Origin: G963674665 sp963674665
GTDB taxonomy: Bacteria; Desulfobacterota; Desulfovibrionia; Desulfovibrionales; Desulfovibrionaceae
Length of the DNA stretch: 64,000 nt
Direction of reading: 5' to 3'
NCBI GenBank assembly: GCA_963674665.2
Contig: CAXXPL010000016.1
Location: 186,001 to 250,000, forward strand
This document shows positions 9,433-17,857 of the stretch, in pieces. Below the pieces are notes generated by a model. The model was not told where the DNA came from. It did no database searches and saw only the letters and a list, made by a program, of their open reading frames with translations. Numbering within the stretch: the first letter of the stretch is position 1; the number at the start of each line of letters is the position of its first letter. The translations under genes and the position numbers were made by a program.

Positions 9433-9477
9433 TTTCTTCCTTGCAGAACGTCATACTCGCATACCGGAGACACATGT

Positions 9478-9828
9478 ATGAAAATGGAAATACGCACGGA
9501 GAACGGCGTCAACGTGGCAGTGCTGATCGGAGAACTGGACGCTATGCACGCCGAAGACTGCCAGGCCCGTCTGATGCAGTTGGGAAAGGATGACGCCTCG
9601 GCCATCCTGCTGGATCTGGAAGCGCTCGACATGATCACCAGCGCGGGATTGCGCGCCCTCCTGGAGGTGGCCAGGGATTTGAAGGCCCGCGACGGCGTCC
9701 TGGCTTTTTGCCGCCCCTCAGAGCTGGTGCTCGAGATCCTCGAACTGGCCTATTTCACGAAGATGTTCGCCATCTATTCCACCCCGGACGAGGGCGTGGC
9801 CCAAATGACGGCCGATCGCCCAACCTGA
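9478..9828 (+). CDS. STAS-domain anti-sigma factor antagonist
   Basis: 116 residues forming a single STAS domain of SpoIIAA/RsbV type. The phosphorylation-site motif is present as DLEALDMITSAGLRALL, with the probable target Ser at residue 55. In partner switching the unphosphorylated antagonist binds an anti-sigma kinase and frees a sigma factor. Dephosphorylation would be done by the PP2C phosphatase encoded immediately upstream. No anti-sigma kinase gene is in the window. GGAG lies nine bases before the ATG. Confidence 0.88.
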   Translation: MKMEIRTENGVNVAVLIGELDAMHAEDCQARLMQLGKDDASAILLDLEALDMITSAGLRALLEVARDLKARDGVLAFCRPSELVLEILELAYFTKMFAIYSTPDEGVAQMTADRPT

Positions 9829-9881
9829 ACGGGGCGGGAGCTTCCACCCAGGGGGGCGATCACACACCTCGGACAAAAAGC

Positions 9882-9913
9882 AAGGGCACTTGGAACGGGA
9901 TTCCAGTGCCCTT
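9882..9913 (+). terminator. Hairpin terminator after the STAS gene
   Basis: The arms AAGGGCACT and AGTGCCCTT, extended by GGAA/TTCC, form a stem of about 13 pairs with one bulge and a short loop. It lies 50 bases after the STAS stop codon. The downstream T-run is weak (CTCTTTACGTTT), so it may be a processing or attenuation hairpin rather than a strong terminator. Confidence 0.55.
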
Positions 9914-9927
9914 AGAACTCTTTACGT

Positions 9928-10039
9928 TTGAAATGCTTGTTCAACGGCTGGCAAAGCCAGCCTACAAGCATTTCACGGCAAGGATTTACAGGTAAATCCT
10001 TGCAGAGTTTTTGAACTATTTCAAAGTTAAAATGCTCTA
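9928..10039 (-). repeat. Inverted intergenic repeat, right copy
   Basis: Reverse-complement partner of 9329-9432, sharing the internal AAGGATTTAC palindrome and the GGCTGGC hairpin. It lies between the STAS gene and the end of thiE and could act as a bidirectional terminator for these converging transcripts. Confidence 0.8.
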
Positions 10040-10061
10040 TTCTTCGATAAGGCAGACGGCT

Positions 10062-10697
10062 TCAGGATGACCGGCCCTGCTCCACGGCCCGCATGATGGC
10101 CCTGGCCGCGTCGCGGGGCGAGTCAGCGGAGCAGATGGCCGAGATAACGGCAACACCGTTCGCACCGGCCCTGACAGCCTCGCTGGTGTTGGAGGCGTTC
10201 AGGCCGCCTATTGCCACCAGGGGGCGGCGGGTGACATGCCGCACCCGGGCCAGACCTTCCAGCCCCAAGGGCGGAGCCGCGTCCGGCTTCGAGGATGTGG
10301 AGAACACCGGGCTCACCCCATAGTAGTCCACTGGCAGGGATTCGGCCTCCAGCACATGCTCCGGGCTCTCGATGGACAGCCCCACCAGCATATTCGGCCC
10401 CACCAGTGCGCGCACATCTGCGGGATGCATGTCCGACTGCCCCACGTGCACGCCCTGCGCTCCCACTGCCAGGGCAACGTCCACACGGTCGTTGATCACC
10501 AGGGGCACGCCCGCAGGTGCCAGCAGCTGTTTCAAGGCCCGGGCCAGATCCACGAACTCCCGGCCACCGCAGTCCTTTTCACGGAGCTGCACCACACCGG
10601 CGCCCCCGGCCACCGCCTCGGCCACCACCCACTCAAGCCCCCGTCCCAGACACAGGGCCCGGTCGGTCACCAGGTAGACGGACAGGTCGATCGCCAC
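10062..10697 (-). CDS. thiE: Thiamine-phosphate synthase ThiE
   Basis: 211 residues, a TIM barrel that joins hydroxymethylpyrimidine diphosphate and hydroxyethylthiazole phosphate to give thiamine phosphate. Motifs are clear: YLVTDR near the start, VQLREKD, VPLVINDRVDVALA, GVHVGQSDM, GVSPVFSTSSKPDA and the phosphate-binding AIGGLNASN. It starts one base after the thiM stop, so the two genes are co-transcribed as a thiamine salvage unit. Confidence 0.95.
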   Translation of the reverse strand: MAIDLSVYLVTDRALCLGRGLEWVVAEAVAGGAGVVQLREKDCGGREFVDLARALKQLLAPAGVPLVINDRVDVALAVGAQGVHVGQSDMHPADVRALVGPNMLVGLSIESPEHVLEAESLPVDYYGVSPVFSTSSKPDAAPPLGLEGLARVRHVTRRPLVAIGGLNASNTSEAVRAGANGVAVISAICSADSPRDAARAIMRAVEQGRSS

Positions 10698-10698
10698 C

Positions 10699-11502
10699 TC
10701 AGACCTCTTCCCAGTCCAGGTTGTCTCGCACCTGCTCCTCGGTGAGGCAGTACAGGGCGTCGTAGAAACGGTATTGCAGGGTTCCAGGGCCGGGGGCGTC
10801 CTGCCCGGCCAGTTTCCCGGCAGTGCTCATGATGACCATGGCGTGGGCCGTGGCCTCCAGATAGTCCTTGTTCACGGCGCAGAACGCGCCGATGATGGCC
10901 GTGGCCGTGCAGCCCAGGCCTGTGACCTTGGGCATCATGGGATGCCCTCCACGCAGTCTGATGGTCCTTTGTCCGTCCGAGACAGTGTCTCTGGGGCCGC
11001 TTACGCAGGCAACACATTTTTTGCTCTTTGCCAGGGAGCGCAGCGCTTCCAGGGCGTCGTCCGCGTCATGGACGCTGTCCGCGCCCTTGGACACAACGTC
11101 GAGTCCGGCCATGGCCATGATCTCGGAGGCGTTACCCCTGATGGCTGTCATGGGTGCGGCCTCCAGCACCCTGCGTACGGACTCGTCGCGATGGCGCGTC
11201 ACGCCCACGGCCACCGGATCCAGGACCACGGGAACACCTTTGGCCGAAGCGGCCCGGGCAGCCTTGACCATGCTCTCGATATAGCTGTTTTCGGGGGTGC
11301 CGATGTTGAGCACCACGGCCCCAGCCATGGCGGCCAGTTCCTCGGCGTCTTCTGGCGCGTGGCTCATGGCCGGGGAGGCGCCCAGAGCCAGCAGCGCGTT
11401 GGCGTTGGTGTTGGTGACCACGTTGTTGGTCACGTTGAAGACCAGGGGAGCGGCGTCCCGAATGCGCAAAACGTCCTCCCAGATCCGTTCCGATCTCTGC
11501 AT
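10699..11502 (-). CDS. thiM: Hydroxyethylthiazole kinase ThiM
   Basis: 267 residues, of the ribokinase-like ThiM family, which phosphorylates the thiazole alcohol recovered from thiamine. Conserved signatures include PLVFNVTNNVVTNTNANALL near the N-terminus, GTPENSYIESM, VVLDPVAVGVT, IRGNASEI, and the C-terminal GLGCTATA motif with its conserved Cys. GGAGG lies upstream of the ATG. No canonical THI-box (TPP riboswitch) consensus was found in the leader by eye. Confidence 0.95.
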   Translation of the reverse strand: MQRSERIWEDVLRIRDAAPLVFNVTNNVVTNTNANALLALGASPAMSHAPEDAEELAAMAGAVVLNIGTPENSYIESMVKAARAASAKGVPVVLDPVAVGVTRHRDESVRRVLEAAPMTAIRGNASEIMAMAGLDVVSKGADSVHDADDALEALRSLAKSKKCVACVSGPRDTVSDGQRTIRLRGGHPMMPKVTGLGCTATAIIGAFCAVNKDYLEATAHAMVIMSTAGKLAGQDAPGPGTLQYRFYDALYCLTEEQVRDNLDWEEV

Positions 11503-12440
11503 GTCTGAGTCCTCCTGGACTGGTTCTATTTGTTGAAAAACTGCCGAACACTAGCAGCAAGGCCGAGCGGACACAAGATTCACCGGGAGCTGCGCTCCCC
11601 CTCAGGCATGCGGGACCAATAACTCCGGACATCACCACAATCAGGCAAAGTGTGCGATCTACCCACCTCTCTTCCGGGCGTGCGGGATCGAACCACGAGG
11701 AGCATCACTTGACATCTATAAGCCATTGCAAGTTTTTATTGTTCTACCCGCTTATTATTGCTTGATTGGTTAATCATTTCCAGACTTGCCCACCTTAAGC
11801 TATGTCTTACGTACCGTAATCCACCGTTTGTTTCGAGCTCAACGTCCTAGGCAATACCACCACAACATTAATCAACAAATCGTGACATCAATATACTTTC
11901 AGATTCAACTCAAATCACCTTTTACTACTGACACATAACAAGTCATCTCCATAAGTAATGCATTTTTCCATCCAAGCATTTCCACTTTTTTACGGTATCA
12001 CCATCCAAATCAATCGACACTTCCAGCACATCATCCATGATAAAAAATGTGGCACTATATTGCTACAATCATACGCTATATACACCTCTTCGGGAAATCG
12101 TGTGACTCCCCTTCTCCGCCGATACATTTTTTCATCAAGATTCAAGTGTGTTATAAAAATTCCAAACCACTCCAAGTGAATACTTTTTGAGAAATATATC
12201 ACGATAACCTTGCAAAACATCCGGGCTTAGTGTACCGTTAATCTAATAGTTTGGAATCAGTATATATTTAATTGTTTCCGTCGGTTGTAGACACTACAAC
12301 GCTAGTTGTATAAATTTGGGTGACTTAGTATACACCCTGTTTTTACAAGTGGTTAATCCGGAATCGCATCCCTGAAATTGCCGCACCAGGCACTGGATGC
12401 GATCAAACAAAAGGAAAGCGCCAGGCAGCTATTTACTCCT
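11503..12440. other. Gene-poor, AT-rich boundary region
   Basis: Upstream of thiM the sequence turns AT-rich from about 11,700 to 12,350. It holds only short open frames on both strands without ribosome sites or recognisable products. A TTGACA hexamer occurs near 11,709 but no matching -10 box is obvious. The composition contrasts sharply with the GC-rich genes around it and marks the left margin of the C1 island. Confidence 0.6.
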
Positions 12441-12553
12441 CCCCCCTCGCGATAATTATAACCACCACCGTTCAGAGGAACAGTCGCGAGGGATGGTATC
12501 ACCACATGTTCCGTCAGTGGAGGGAGTCGACACACTTCATACATTCTCCTGAG
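12441..12553 (+). promoter_or_regulatory. Structured RNA element, copy 1 (candidate riboswitch)
   Basis: A nine-pair stem forms between CCCTCGCGA (12444-12452) and TCGCGAGGG (12484-12492), closing a ~31-nt loop with the invariant AACCACCACCGTTCAGAGG. GGAACA in that loop (12477-12482) pairs with TGTTCC (12507-12512), which itself lies in the loop of a small CCAC/GTGG hairpin, giving a kissing or pseudoknot contact. The 3' tail holds CTCCTG (12546-12551), complementary to the CAGGAG ribosome site at 12598 of the ORF starting at 12610. The element is conserved in three other places in the window. Confidence 0.78.
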
Positions 12554-12609
12554 CTTAAGGCGTAAGCGGATTTCTTTTTTGAAAAAAGATATCAGGACAG
12601 GAGTTGAGA

Positions 12610-12894
12610 ATGGCGTTTTATTATGAAGAGGCTCGACACGAAGCACCCGATTTCACTGACAGCGAACACGGCAAAGCACACACCCACAGACTGGAAAATT
12701 TCTCCCACCCGCATCCGGTGGTTGGTTGTTCTTTCGTCCTTTCCGGGTCTGTGCGCAGTTCCGCCCACCTTCGCCATGTGGCCTCGTACCCGCACTCTTC
12801 ATTGCGCTCGTGCCTTCGCCATCATGCAGAAAAGCCAAGCATGACGCGAACGGCGAAAGCGCCTCGTCATCCCCGTCCTGTTAGCGATCCATAG
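12610..12894 (+). CDS. Short ORF behind RNA element copy 1
   Basis: A 94-codon frame beginning MAFYYEEARH after a good ribosome site (CAGGAG, six bases upstream). Its first ten codons resemble those of the ORFs behind RNA copies 2 and 4 (MTLYKDKARH, MTLYNEDARH). The remainder, rich in His, Ser and Arg, matches none of them and does not look like a folded protein. It may be a decayed 5' fragment of a longer gene, or a short regulatory peptide. Confidence 0.35.
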   Translation: MAFYYEEARHEAPDFTDSEHGKAHTHRLENFSHPHPVVGCSFVLSGSVRSSAHLRHVASYPHSSLRSCLRHHAEKPSMTRTAKAPRHPRPVSDP

Positions 12895-13241
12895 GTTAGG
12901 AAAGCATTGGTCCAGGCCTGATGCTTCTCGTATCAGCTCGCCGTTGCGATTGAATCGAGTTCCGGCGGTTTCTCCGGCAAGGATCAGTGCAAAGGCTCTT
13001 TGTTTAAATGCCTTTATGCCCTAATCACGACGCGGGTAATCGGATTGTACACGTGTGGAGGCTTCAGTGACGCATCATCATGACATTTCGAGCTCACCCA
13101 AAGGCAATGAGCACCGCTCCCTCATGCTCCAGGGCCCACCGCACTTTCTGAAACGCGAAACGCCCCCTTGCGGTGCACTCCCCGTTATACCACTGACACT
13201 GGTCTCAGCCGCACGACCGACACACCGTGGAGGTATCGCCA

Positions 13242-14810
13242 ATGCGTAAGACCGGCACTTGCATTGTTCTCGCTCTTTCCGTCCTGATCCCGCTCCTGGC
13301 CGGTGGCTCGCTCATCTCACTCGTTGCCGACGCCGACACTTCACAAGGTTCACTTCTCGTCTGGAGCCTTATCCCGATCCTTGCCGCCATGACTTGCGTA
13401 TGCATCGTCACCTGGTGGCTACTCCTGCGCCCCCTGAAACAGATGCGCGACTTCGTACACAAGGTTACCGAAGGTGACTACAACTCCACCCTCGAAGGGG
13501 CGTTCCGCTACGAACTCCGTCCGCTGGCCGAGGATCTGCGACACATGGTCAAGGAATTCAAGACAAAACTCGGCTTTTCCGAGGGCGTGCTCATAGGCAT
13601 CCCCTCGCCCTGCGGCATTGTGGACGCCAACAGGAAGATGTTCTGGATCAACTCGCACATGTACTCCCTGCTTGAGAAGAAGGGGCACTGGCAGACCTAC
13701 CTGGAGCAGAGCCCTGGCGAGTTCTACATGAACGACCCGCAGTGCAGGACACTCTCGGACAGGGCCCTGGACGAACGCGAGACCCGGAAGGACGAATTCG
13801 ACTACACCACCCCCTCAGGCAAATACCGCCGCATCGCGGAGCGGGCCACGCCGTTTTACGACTTCGACGGGAACCTGCTGGGCGCAATCTCGTTCTGGAC
13901 CGACCTTACCCAGTTGCACGAACAAAAATGCCACATCGAAGAGCAAAACGAAATCATCGCCCACACCGCCTCCAAAGCTTCCGGGGTGGCTGACCACATG
14001 GCCTCCGCCTCCGAGGAACTTTCAGCCAGGATCGGACAGGCCGACAAGGGCGCTCAGGAGCAGAACAGCAGGGTGCAGGCCACGGCTACGGCCGTGGAGG
14101 AAATGAACTCCACCATCCTGGAGGTCTCCAGAAACGCATCGACCTCGGCCGAACATGCCGACATGGCCAGGGACAAGGCCCGCCAGGGCGCCAGCCTGGT
14201 GGAGGAAGTGGCCAGGGCCGTCATATCCGTCCATGACGAGGCAAAACTGCTCACGGACAACATGCGCGAACTCGGTGACCAGGCCCAGGGCATCGGTAAC
14301 ATCATGAACGTCATCACCGACATAGCGGACCAGACAAACCTGCTCGCTCTCAACGCCGCCATCGAGGCGGCCCGGGCCGGAGAGGCTGGAAGGGGCTTTG
14401 CGGTGGTGGCCGACGAGGTGCGCAAGCTCGCGGAAAAGACCATGAATGCCACCAAGGAAGTGGAAAAGGCCGTCACCGGTATTCAACGGGGTACGCACGA
14501 CGCTGTCTCCCGCGTGGAGCGGGCAGTGGACCAGGTCGAACGAGCCACAGCCCTGGCCCACCGGTCGGGCTCGGCCCTTGCCGAAATCGTCTCCGTGGTG
14601 GAGGCTGCCGGCGATCAGGTGCGGTCCATCGCCACCGCGGCTGAGGAACAGTCCGCTACGTCGGAAGAGATCAATCGGGCTGTGGAAGACATCAGCTCCA
14701 TTGCCCTGGAGACAGCCGAGTGCATGCACCAGTCCGCGGACGCGGTGACAGACCTCGCAAAACAGGCGCATGACCTCAACAGCCTGATAAATGAGCTCCG
14801 CGCCGAATGA
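13242..14810 (+). CDS. Methyl-accepting chemotaxis protein with HAMP and PAS domains
   Basis: 522 residues. Two membrane helices at the N-terminus enclose only a very short periplasmic loop, so sensing is probably cytoplasmic. HAMP follows (~residues 60-115), then a PAS-like domain (~120-230, IGIPSPCGIVDANRKMFWIN onward), then the signalling domain. Its hairpin tip, DQTNLLALNAAIEAARAGE, is intact, as is the preceding MNVITDI. It would relay a redox or ligand signal to CheA. The ATG at 13242 was preferred since GGAGG lies upstream. It is monocistronic, between two copies of the RNA element. Confidence 0.93.
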   Translation: MRKTGTCIVLALSVLIPLLAGGSLISLVADADTSQGSLLVWSLIPILAAMTCVCIVTWWLLLRPLKQMRDFVHKVTEGDYNSTLEGAFRYELRPLAEDLRHMVKEFKTKLGFSEGVLIGIPSPCGIVDANRKMFWINSHMYSLLEKKGHWQTYLEQSPGEFYMNDPQCRTLSDRALDERETRKDEFDYTTPSGKYRRIAERATPFYDFDGNLLGAISFWTDLTQLHEQKCHIEEQNEIIAHTASKASGVADHMASASEELSARIGQADKGAQEQNSRVQATATAVEEMNSTILEVSRNASTSAEHADMARDKARQGASLVEEVARAVISVHDEAKLLTDNMRELGDQAQGIGNIMNVITDIADQTNLLALNAAIEAARAGEAGRGFAVVADEVRKLAEKTMNATKEVEKAVTGIQRGTHDAVSRVERAVDQVERATALAHRSGSALAEIVSVVEAAGDQVRSIATAAEEQSATSEEINRAVEDISSIALETAECMHQSADAVTDLAKQAHDLNSLINELRAE

Positions 14811-14880
14811 TCGCGGCAATGGCCTAGGGAGATTTCTGCAATCACAAAGTATTGAAGCGCATTATCTGGAAGCAATTTCC

Positions 14881-14989
14881 TTCCCCGTGATGATTATAAC
14901 CACCACCGTTCAGAGGAACAGTCACGAGGAAAGGCGTCACCACATGTTCCGCCAGTGGAGGAGTCGAGATTATTCATACAATCATCCTG
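14881..14989 (+). promoter_or_regulatory. Structured RNA element, copy 2 (candidate riboswitch)
   Basis: Same architecture as copy 1. The main stem is CGTGA (14886-14890) with TCACG (14922-14926), continued after one mismatch by outer pairs; one C-G pair of copy 1 is replaced by T-A. GGAACA (14915-14920) can pair with TGTTCC (14945-14950). The tail TCCTGT (14985-14990) is complementary to ACAGGA at 15037, part of the ribosome site for the ORF at 15050. GTCGAG (14963-14968) also matches CTCGAC inside that ORF (15072-15077). Confidence 0.78.
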
Positions 14990-15049
14990 TTGGCCTTGCC
15001 GTAACCGCAATCTTTGTAAATCAGAGAGTCAACAAGACAGGAGTCAGCC

Positions 15050-15355
15050 ATGACATTGTATAAAGATAAAGCTCGACACGTTGGAACAATCAATACCGCG
15101 TCTGTATATAAACTTGATCTGGACAAGCTGCATCCTCTTTCCGCAAAGGCGGCCTTCCGTCCCCGACCTGTGTTCTTGCCCGAACCTGAACTTTGTGGAA
15201 TGGCTCTTTTCAGCCGTTTCCATCCTCTTTCATTCACTCCCCCCTGTCTGGAACTCCGCGTTGACCGGGAAAGCTCCTCTTCTTCCGGAGCTTCCGATTT
15301 CCTTGTACGCGGCCTTAACCGTGGCCCGCGGCAGCGAACACGAAGCATGAACTGA
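15050..15355 (+). CDS. Short ORF behind RNA element copy 2
   Basis: A 101-codon frame beginning MTLYKDKARHVGT after ACAGGAG. Its start codons (ATGACATTGTATAA) resemble those of the DUF2193-like gene at 16262 and match the ORF at 38744. Beyond codon 10 no similarity is apparent, and the composition (Ser-, Arg- and Pro-rich) is unlike a normal protein. Either a truncated duplicate of the neighbouring gene start or a short peptide whose first codons are constrained by RNA structure. Confidence 0.35.
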   Translation: MTLYKDKARHVGTINTASVYKLDLDKLHPLSAKAAFRPRPVFLPEPELCGMALFSRFHPLSFTPPCLELRVDRESSSSSGASDFLVRGLNRGPRQRTRSMN

Positions 15356-16092
15356 ACGCCCGGTCCAGCGGATGGAGCGGGGATCCCTCCCATACCTCCG
15401 CAGGCTTCCAATTATGTTCATGCAGGCCGGTTAAATCCGGCGACCGCTGTCCCGAGTGCCCACAAATGTTACCCATGCCTGGAGGATCAAGTGGTGAGGT
15501 ATCTTCTTTTTCTAAAATATTCCCCTGGAACCGGGGTATTGTCGGATGATACAAGGCTGCTCCGCGAACCAACGTCATCCTTATTTGGGCGCATATCATC
15601 AGCGGAATATGCTGACTTGTGCGCACCCCTTACTTGACTAAAAAAGAGTGAAATCATTGTTCTTCTATATTTCACTAATTTTATCCGTACCAAAACGAAT
15701 ATCCTATAGCCACAATATTCGGTATTTTTCCATTTGAGAATTAGCGGTATGCATTTTTGAAAAATAACTTGATAGAAATTCATTTTTGTATTATTTTATA
15801 TTTACGAATTGCTTTTGATAAAAGCTATCAGTCGATTATATAATTCTATAGTCTACAATTTTTGTAAAATATAGTTAATTTTATTTTTAATTTTTAGAAT
15901 TATACAGAGATTAACTTTGATATTACATTCAAAGTTTACAATATTGTGGTCGGGTCGTTTTGCATCAATAATCATGAACGTCACCAACGTGTGTAGATTG
16001 ATGCATGGGTAACAGTAACAGATTGGTGTCAGGAGGGAATGTTGTCTGACAAGAAAGAGTTAGAGTGCGGCAAGAGTTTTTTGGTCAGGTCC
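15356..16092. other. AT-rich gene-free spacer
   Basis: From about 15,600 to 15,950 the sequence is strongly AT-rich, with runs such as ATTTTATATTTACG, and has no credible gene. A minus-strand open frame (15487-15783) has no ribosome site and atypical composition, so it is not called. The promoter for the DUF2193-led operon and RNA copy 3 probably lies near the right end, but no -35/-10 pair is certain. Confidence 0.55.
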
Positions 16093-16203
16093 TTCCTCGC
16101 AATAATTATAAGCACCACCGTTAAGAGGGGCAGTTGCGAGGAAAGGTATCACTAGATGCCCCGACAGTGGAGGGAGTCGATAGCCTTCAATACAATGCTC
16201 CTA
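16093..16203 (+). promoter_or_regulatory. Structured RNA element, copy 3, leader of the C1 operon
   Basis: This copy precedes a full-length gene. The stem CCTCGCAA (16095-16102)/TTGCGAGG (16134-16141) carries a G-C to A-T exchange relative to copy 1. The loop contact has changed on both sides, to GGGGCA (16127-16132) and TGCCCC (16157-16162), keeping six pairs. CTCCT (16198-16202) is complementary to the AGGAG ribosome site at 16251. GTCGAT (16176-16181) matches ATCGAC in the coding region (16283-16288). It therefore probably controls translation of the DUF2193-like gene. Confidence 0.8.
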
Positions 16204-16261
16204 AGGCAATGAACCACCATCATGATTCATTCACTACAAAGCCATTATCAAGGAGACAACC

Positions 16262-17794
16262 ATGTCATTGTATAAGAAGATGATCGACGAGGCCATCGGA
16301 GCCACCCTGGCGGTTTACGACGTAATCAAGGAGAAAAGAGGCGGCGCCTTCAAGCTCACCGACTGCAAGCCCTATGTCGATGCGGTCAACGCCATGAAAC
16401 CGGCCGAGGGCCAGTCCAAGGAAGTCATTGACCTGCACGTTCAGTCAGTGAACGCCCATTACGACATCCTGTGCAGCCTCACCGACACCATCCGCCCCGA
16501 GGATGATCCCTTTGTGGAGCACTACCAGACGCCCCCAATTCTGGAGATCCTCTACGCTGAAGACGCCGAGTTCAAAGCCTCGATGGATACCTTCATCGAC
16601 GCCATCGCCGCCAACAAGGCCATGATCGGCCTGGAAAGCGTCCGCCGCTACGGAGGCATGTACGGCATGACCTGCGTGGTGGACTTCGCCTTCTCCGCCG
16701 GCTCCGTGCCCAACCTTGTCAATCGAATCCTCCAACCCCTGTCCATCCCCAAGGACCACAAACGGACCATCCTGTCCTCCAAGTCCTGGGGCATGAACAC
16801 ATCCTACGGCCTTGGCGGCGCCTTCAGGGCCGCCATGGAATCGGGCAAGACCGCGGCCGAGGCCGAGGCGGCCGAAGTGGCCCAGTTGCAGGCCATCTAC
16901 CGCGATCCGTCCGAATCCCAGGCCAAGCTCATGGATACCCATAACCTGGGCGGCCATGGCCCGCACACCTCCTTTGACACGCGCAAGTACATGGCGCAGT
17001 ACAAGGAGCGGATGAAACCCTACGTCCTCGCCGCCCTCAAGGCCGGCGTGCATCCCGCCAACATCGTGACCGTGCCCGCCTATTGCGTGGGCGACATCGG
17101 CCACCATATCGCCCAATCGGCCTTCAACATGTTCAAGGACGACATGGCGTTCGGCATCTACGAATCCGTGATGCAGGCGTTCAAGAGCACCATGTACCGT
17201 GGTCTGGAAGCCGACGCCTACAAGGGCCCCTACGACGTGCTGTCCGTGGCCACCGGCGCTCCCGCATGCGCCAGTGCCTACATCCTCTGGAAGGACAGCT
17301 TCACCGTGCCCATGGTTGTCGACCTGCTGAGCAAGAGGTTCCACAACTACGTGGCCATGAACCCGAAGCGGGGCGAAGCCGACGAGCTGCACAACGCCGA
17401 CTTCATCGACATCCTCACCCGCGGCGAGAGCATCCTGGACATCTGTCCCATCGGCGGCGGCGGCAAGATCAAGGGCGTGGAAGTGGATCTGAGCCCCATC
17501 GACAAGCACGAAGTGGTCTCCAACCCGCAGCGGTACACCTACCCCGCCTGCGCCATCACGCAGCGGTTCGCGGCCCTGATGAGCCTGGCCGACTTCCCCT
17601 GCTACCTGACCCCCGAGTGCACCACCGCCACCCTCATGACCAACTGCATCGCCCTGTCCCCGGCCAGCCCCGGCTCGCCGGTCAGAGGCTGCAAGAACTG
17701 CGCGGCCACGTCGCTGATCAAGCGCAACGTGCCGATGGTCACCGGCGAACTGAAGGGTGCAAAGGGCTACTGCAATTGGGACAACGCTGTTTAA
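16262..17794 (+). CDS. DUF2193-like protein of unknown function
   Basis: 510 residues, cytoplasmic, without signal peptide or membrane helix. Length and general appearance recall DUF2193, a family known to me mainly from methanogens; I cannot confirm this without a profile search. Cysteines cluster near the C-terminus (PVRGCKNCAATS, with earlier PCYLTPECTTATLMTNC), which could bind metal. A Gly-rich CPIGGGGKIKG segment precedes them. AAGGAG lies six bases before the ATG. The gene leads the operon with aquaporin and mtdB and sits behind RNA element copy 3, so a link to C1 metabolism is likely, but the reaction is unknown. Confidence 0.6.
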   Translation: MSLYKKMIDEAIGATLAVYDVIKEKRGGAFKLTDCKPYVDAVNAMKPAEGQSKEVIDLHVQSVNAHYDILCSLTDTIRPEDDPFVEHYQTPPILEILYAEDAEFKASMDTFIDAIAANKAMIGLESVRRYGGMYGMTCVVDFAFSAGSVPNLVNRILQPLSIPKDHKRTILSSKSWGMNTSYGLGGAFRAAMESGKTAAEAEAAEVAQLQAIYRDPSESQAKLMDTHNLGGHGPHTSFDTRKYMAQYKERMKPYVLAALKAGVHPANIVTVPAYCVGDIGHHIAQSAFNMFKDDMAFGIYESVMQAFKSTMYRGLEADAYKGPYDVLSVATGAPACASAYILWKDSFTVPMVVDLLSKRFHNYVAMNPKRGEADELHNADFIDILTRGESILDICPIGGGGKIKGVEVDLSPIDKHEVVSNPQRYTYPACAITQRFAALMSLADFPCYLTPECTTATLMTNCIALSPASPGSPVRGCKNCAATSLIKRNVPMVTGELKGAKGYCNWDNAV

Positions 17795-17857
17795 GGTCTG
17801 TCCCGATGGCTAGCTGATGCTTTGCTCAAGTAGCCTTTTCAACCTTCACGGAGGTAC

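Noticed and set aside
11503..11650. Possible TPP riboswitch before thiM
   Set aside because: The conserved CTGAGA...ACCCTTTGAACCTGA core was not found by eye in the leader on the thiM strand; a covariance search would be needed to exclude a divergent form.
11958..12220. Overlapping short frames on both strands in the AT-rich gap
   Set aside because: No ribosome site, no recognisable motif, and lengths expected by chance.
12441..12553. Known riboswitch classes (cobalamin, Moco, SAM-II, THF) for the repeated element
   Set aside because: None of their conserved cores could be aligned to the four copies. This was judged from memory of consensus motifs, so a covariance search remains decisive.
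12441..16203. Miniature mobile element (MITE) as an explanation for the repeated element
   Set aside because: No terminal inverted repeats or target duplications were seen at the copy edges. Each copy is oriented toward a start codon with a matching ribosome site, and stems show compensatory changes.
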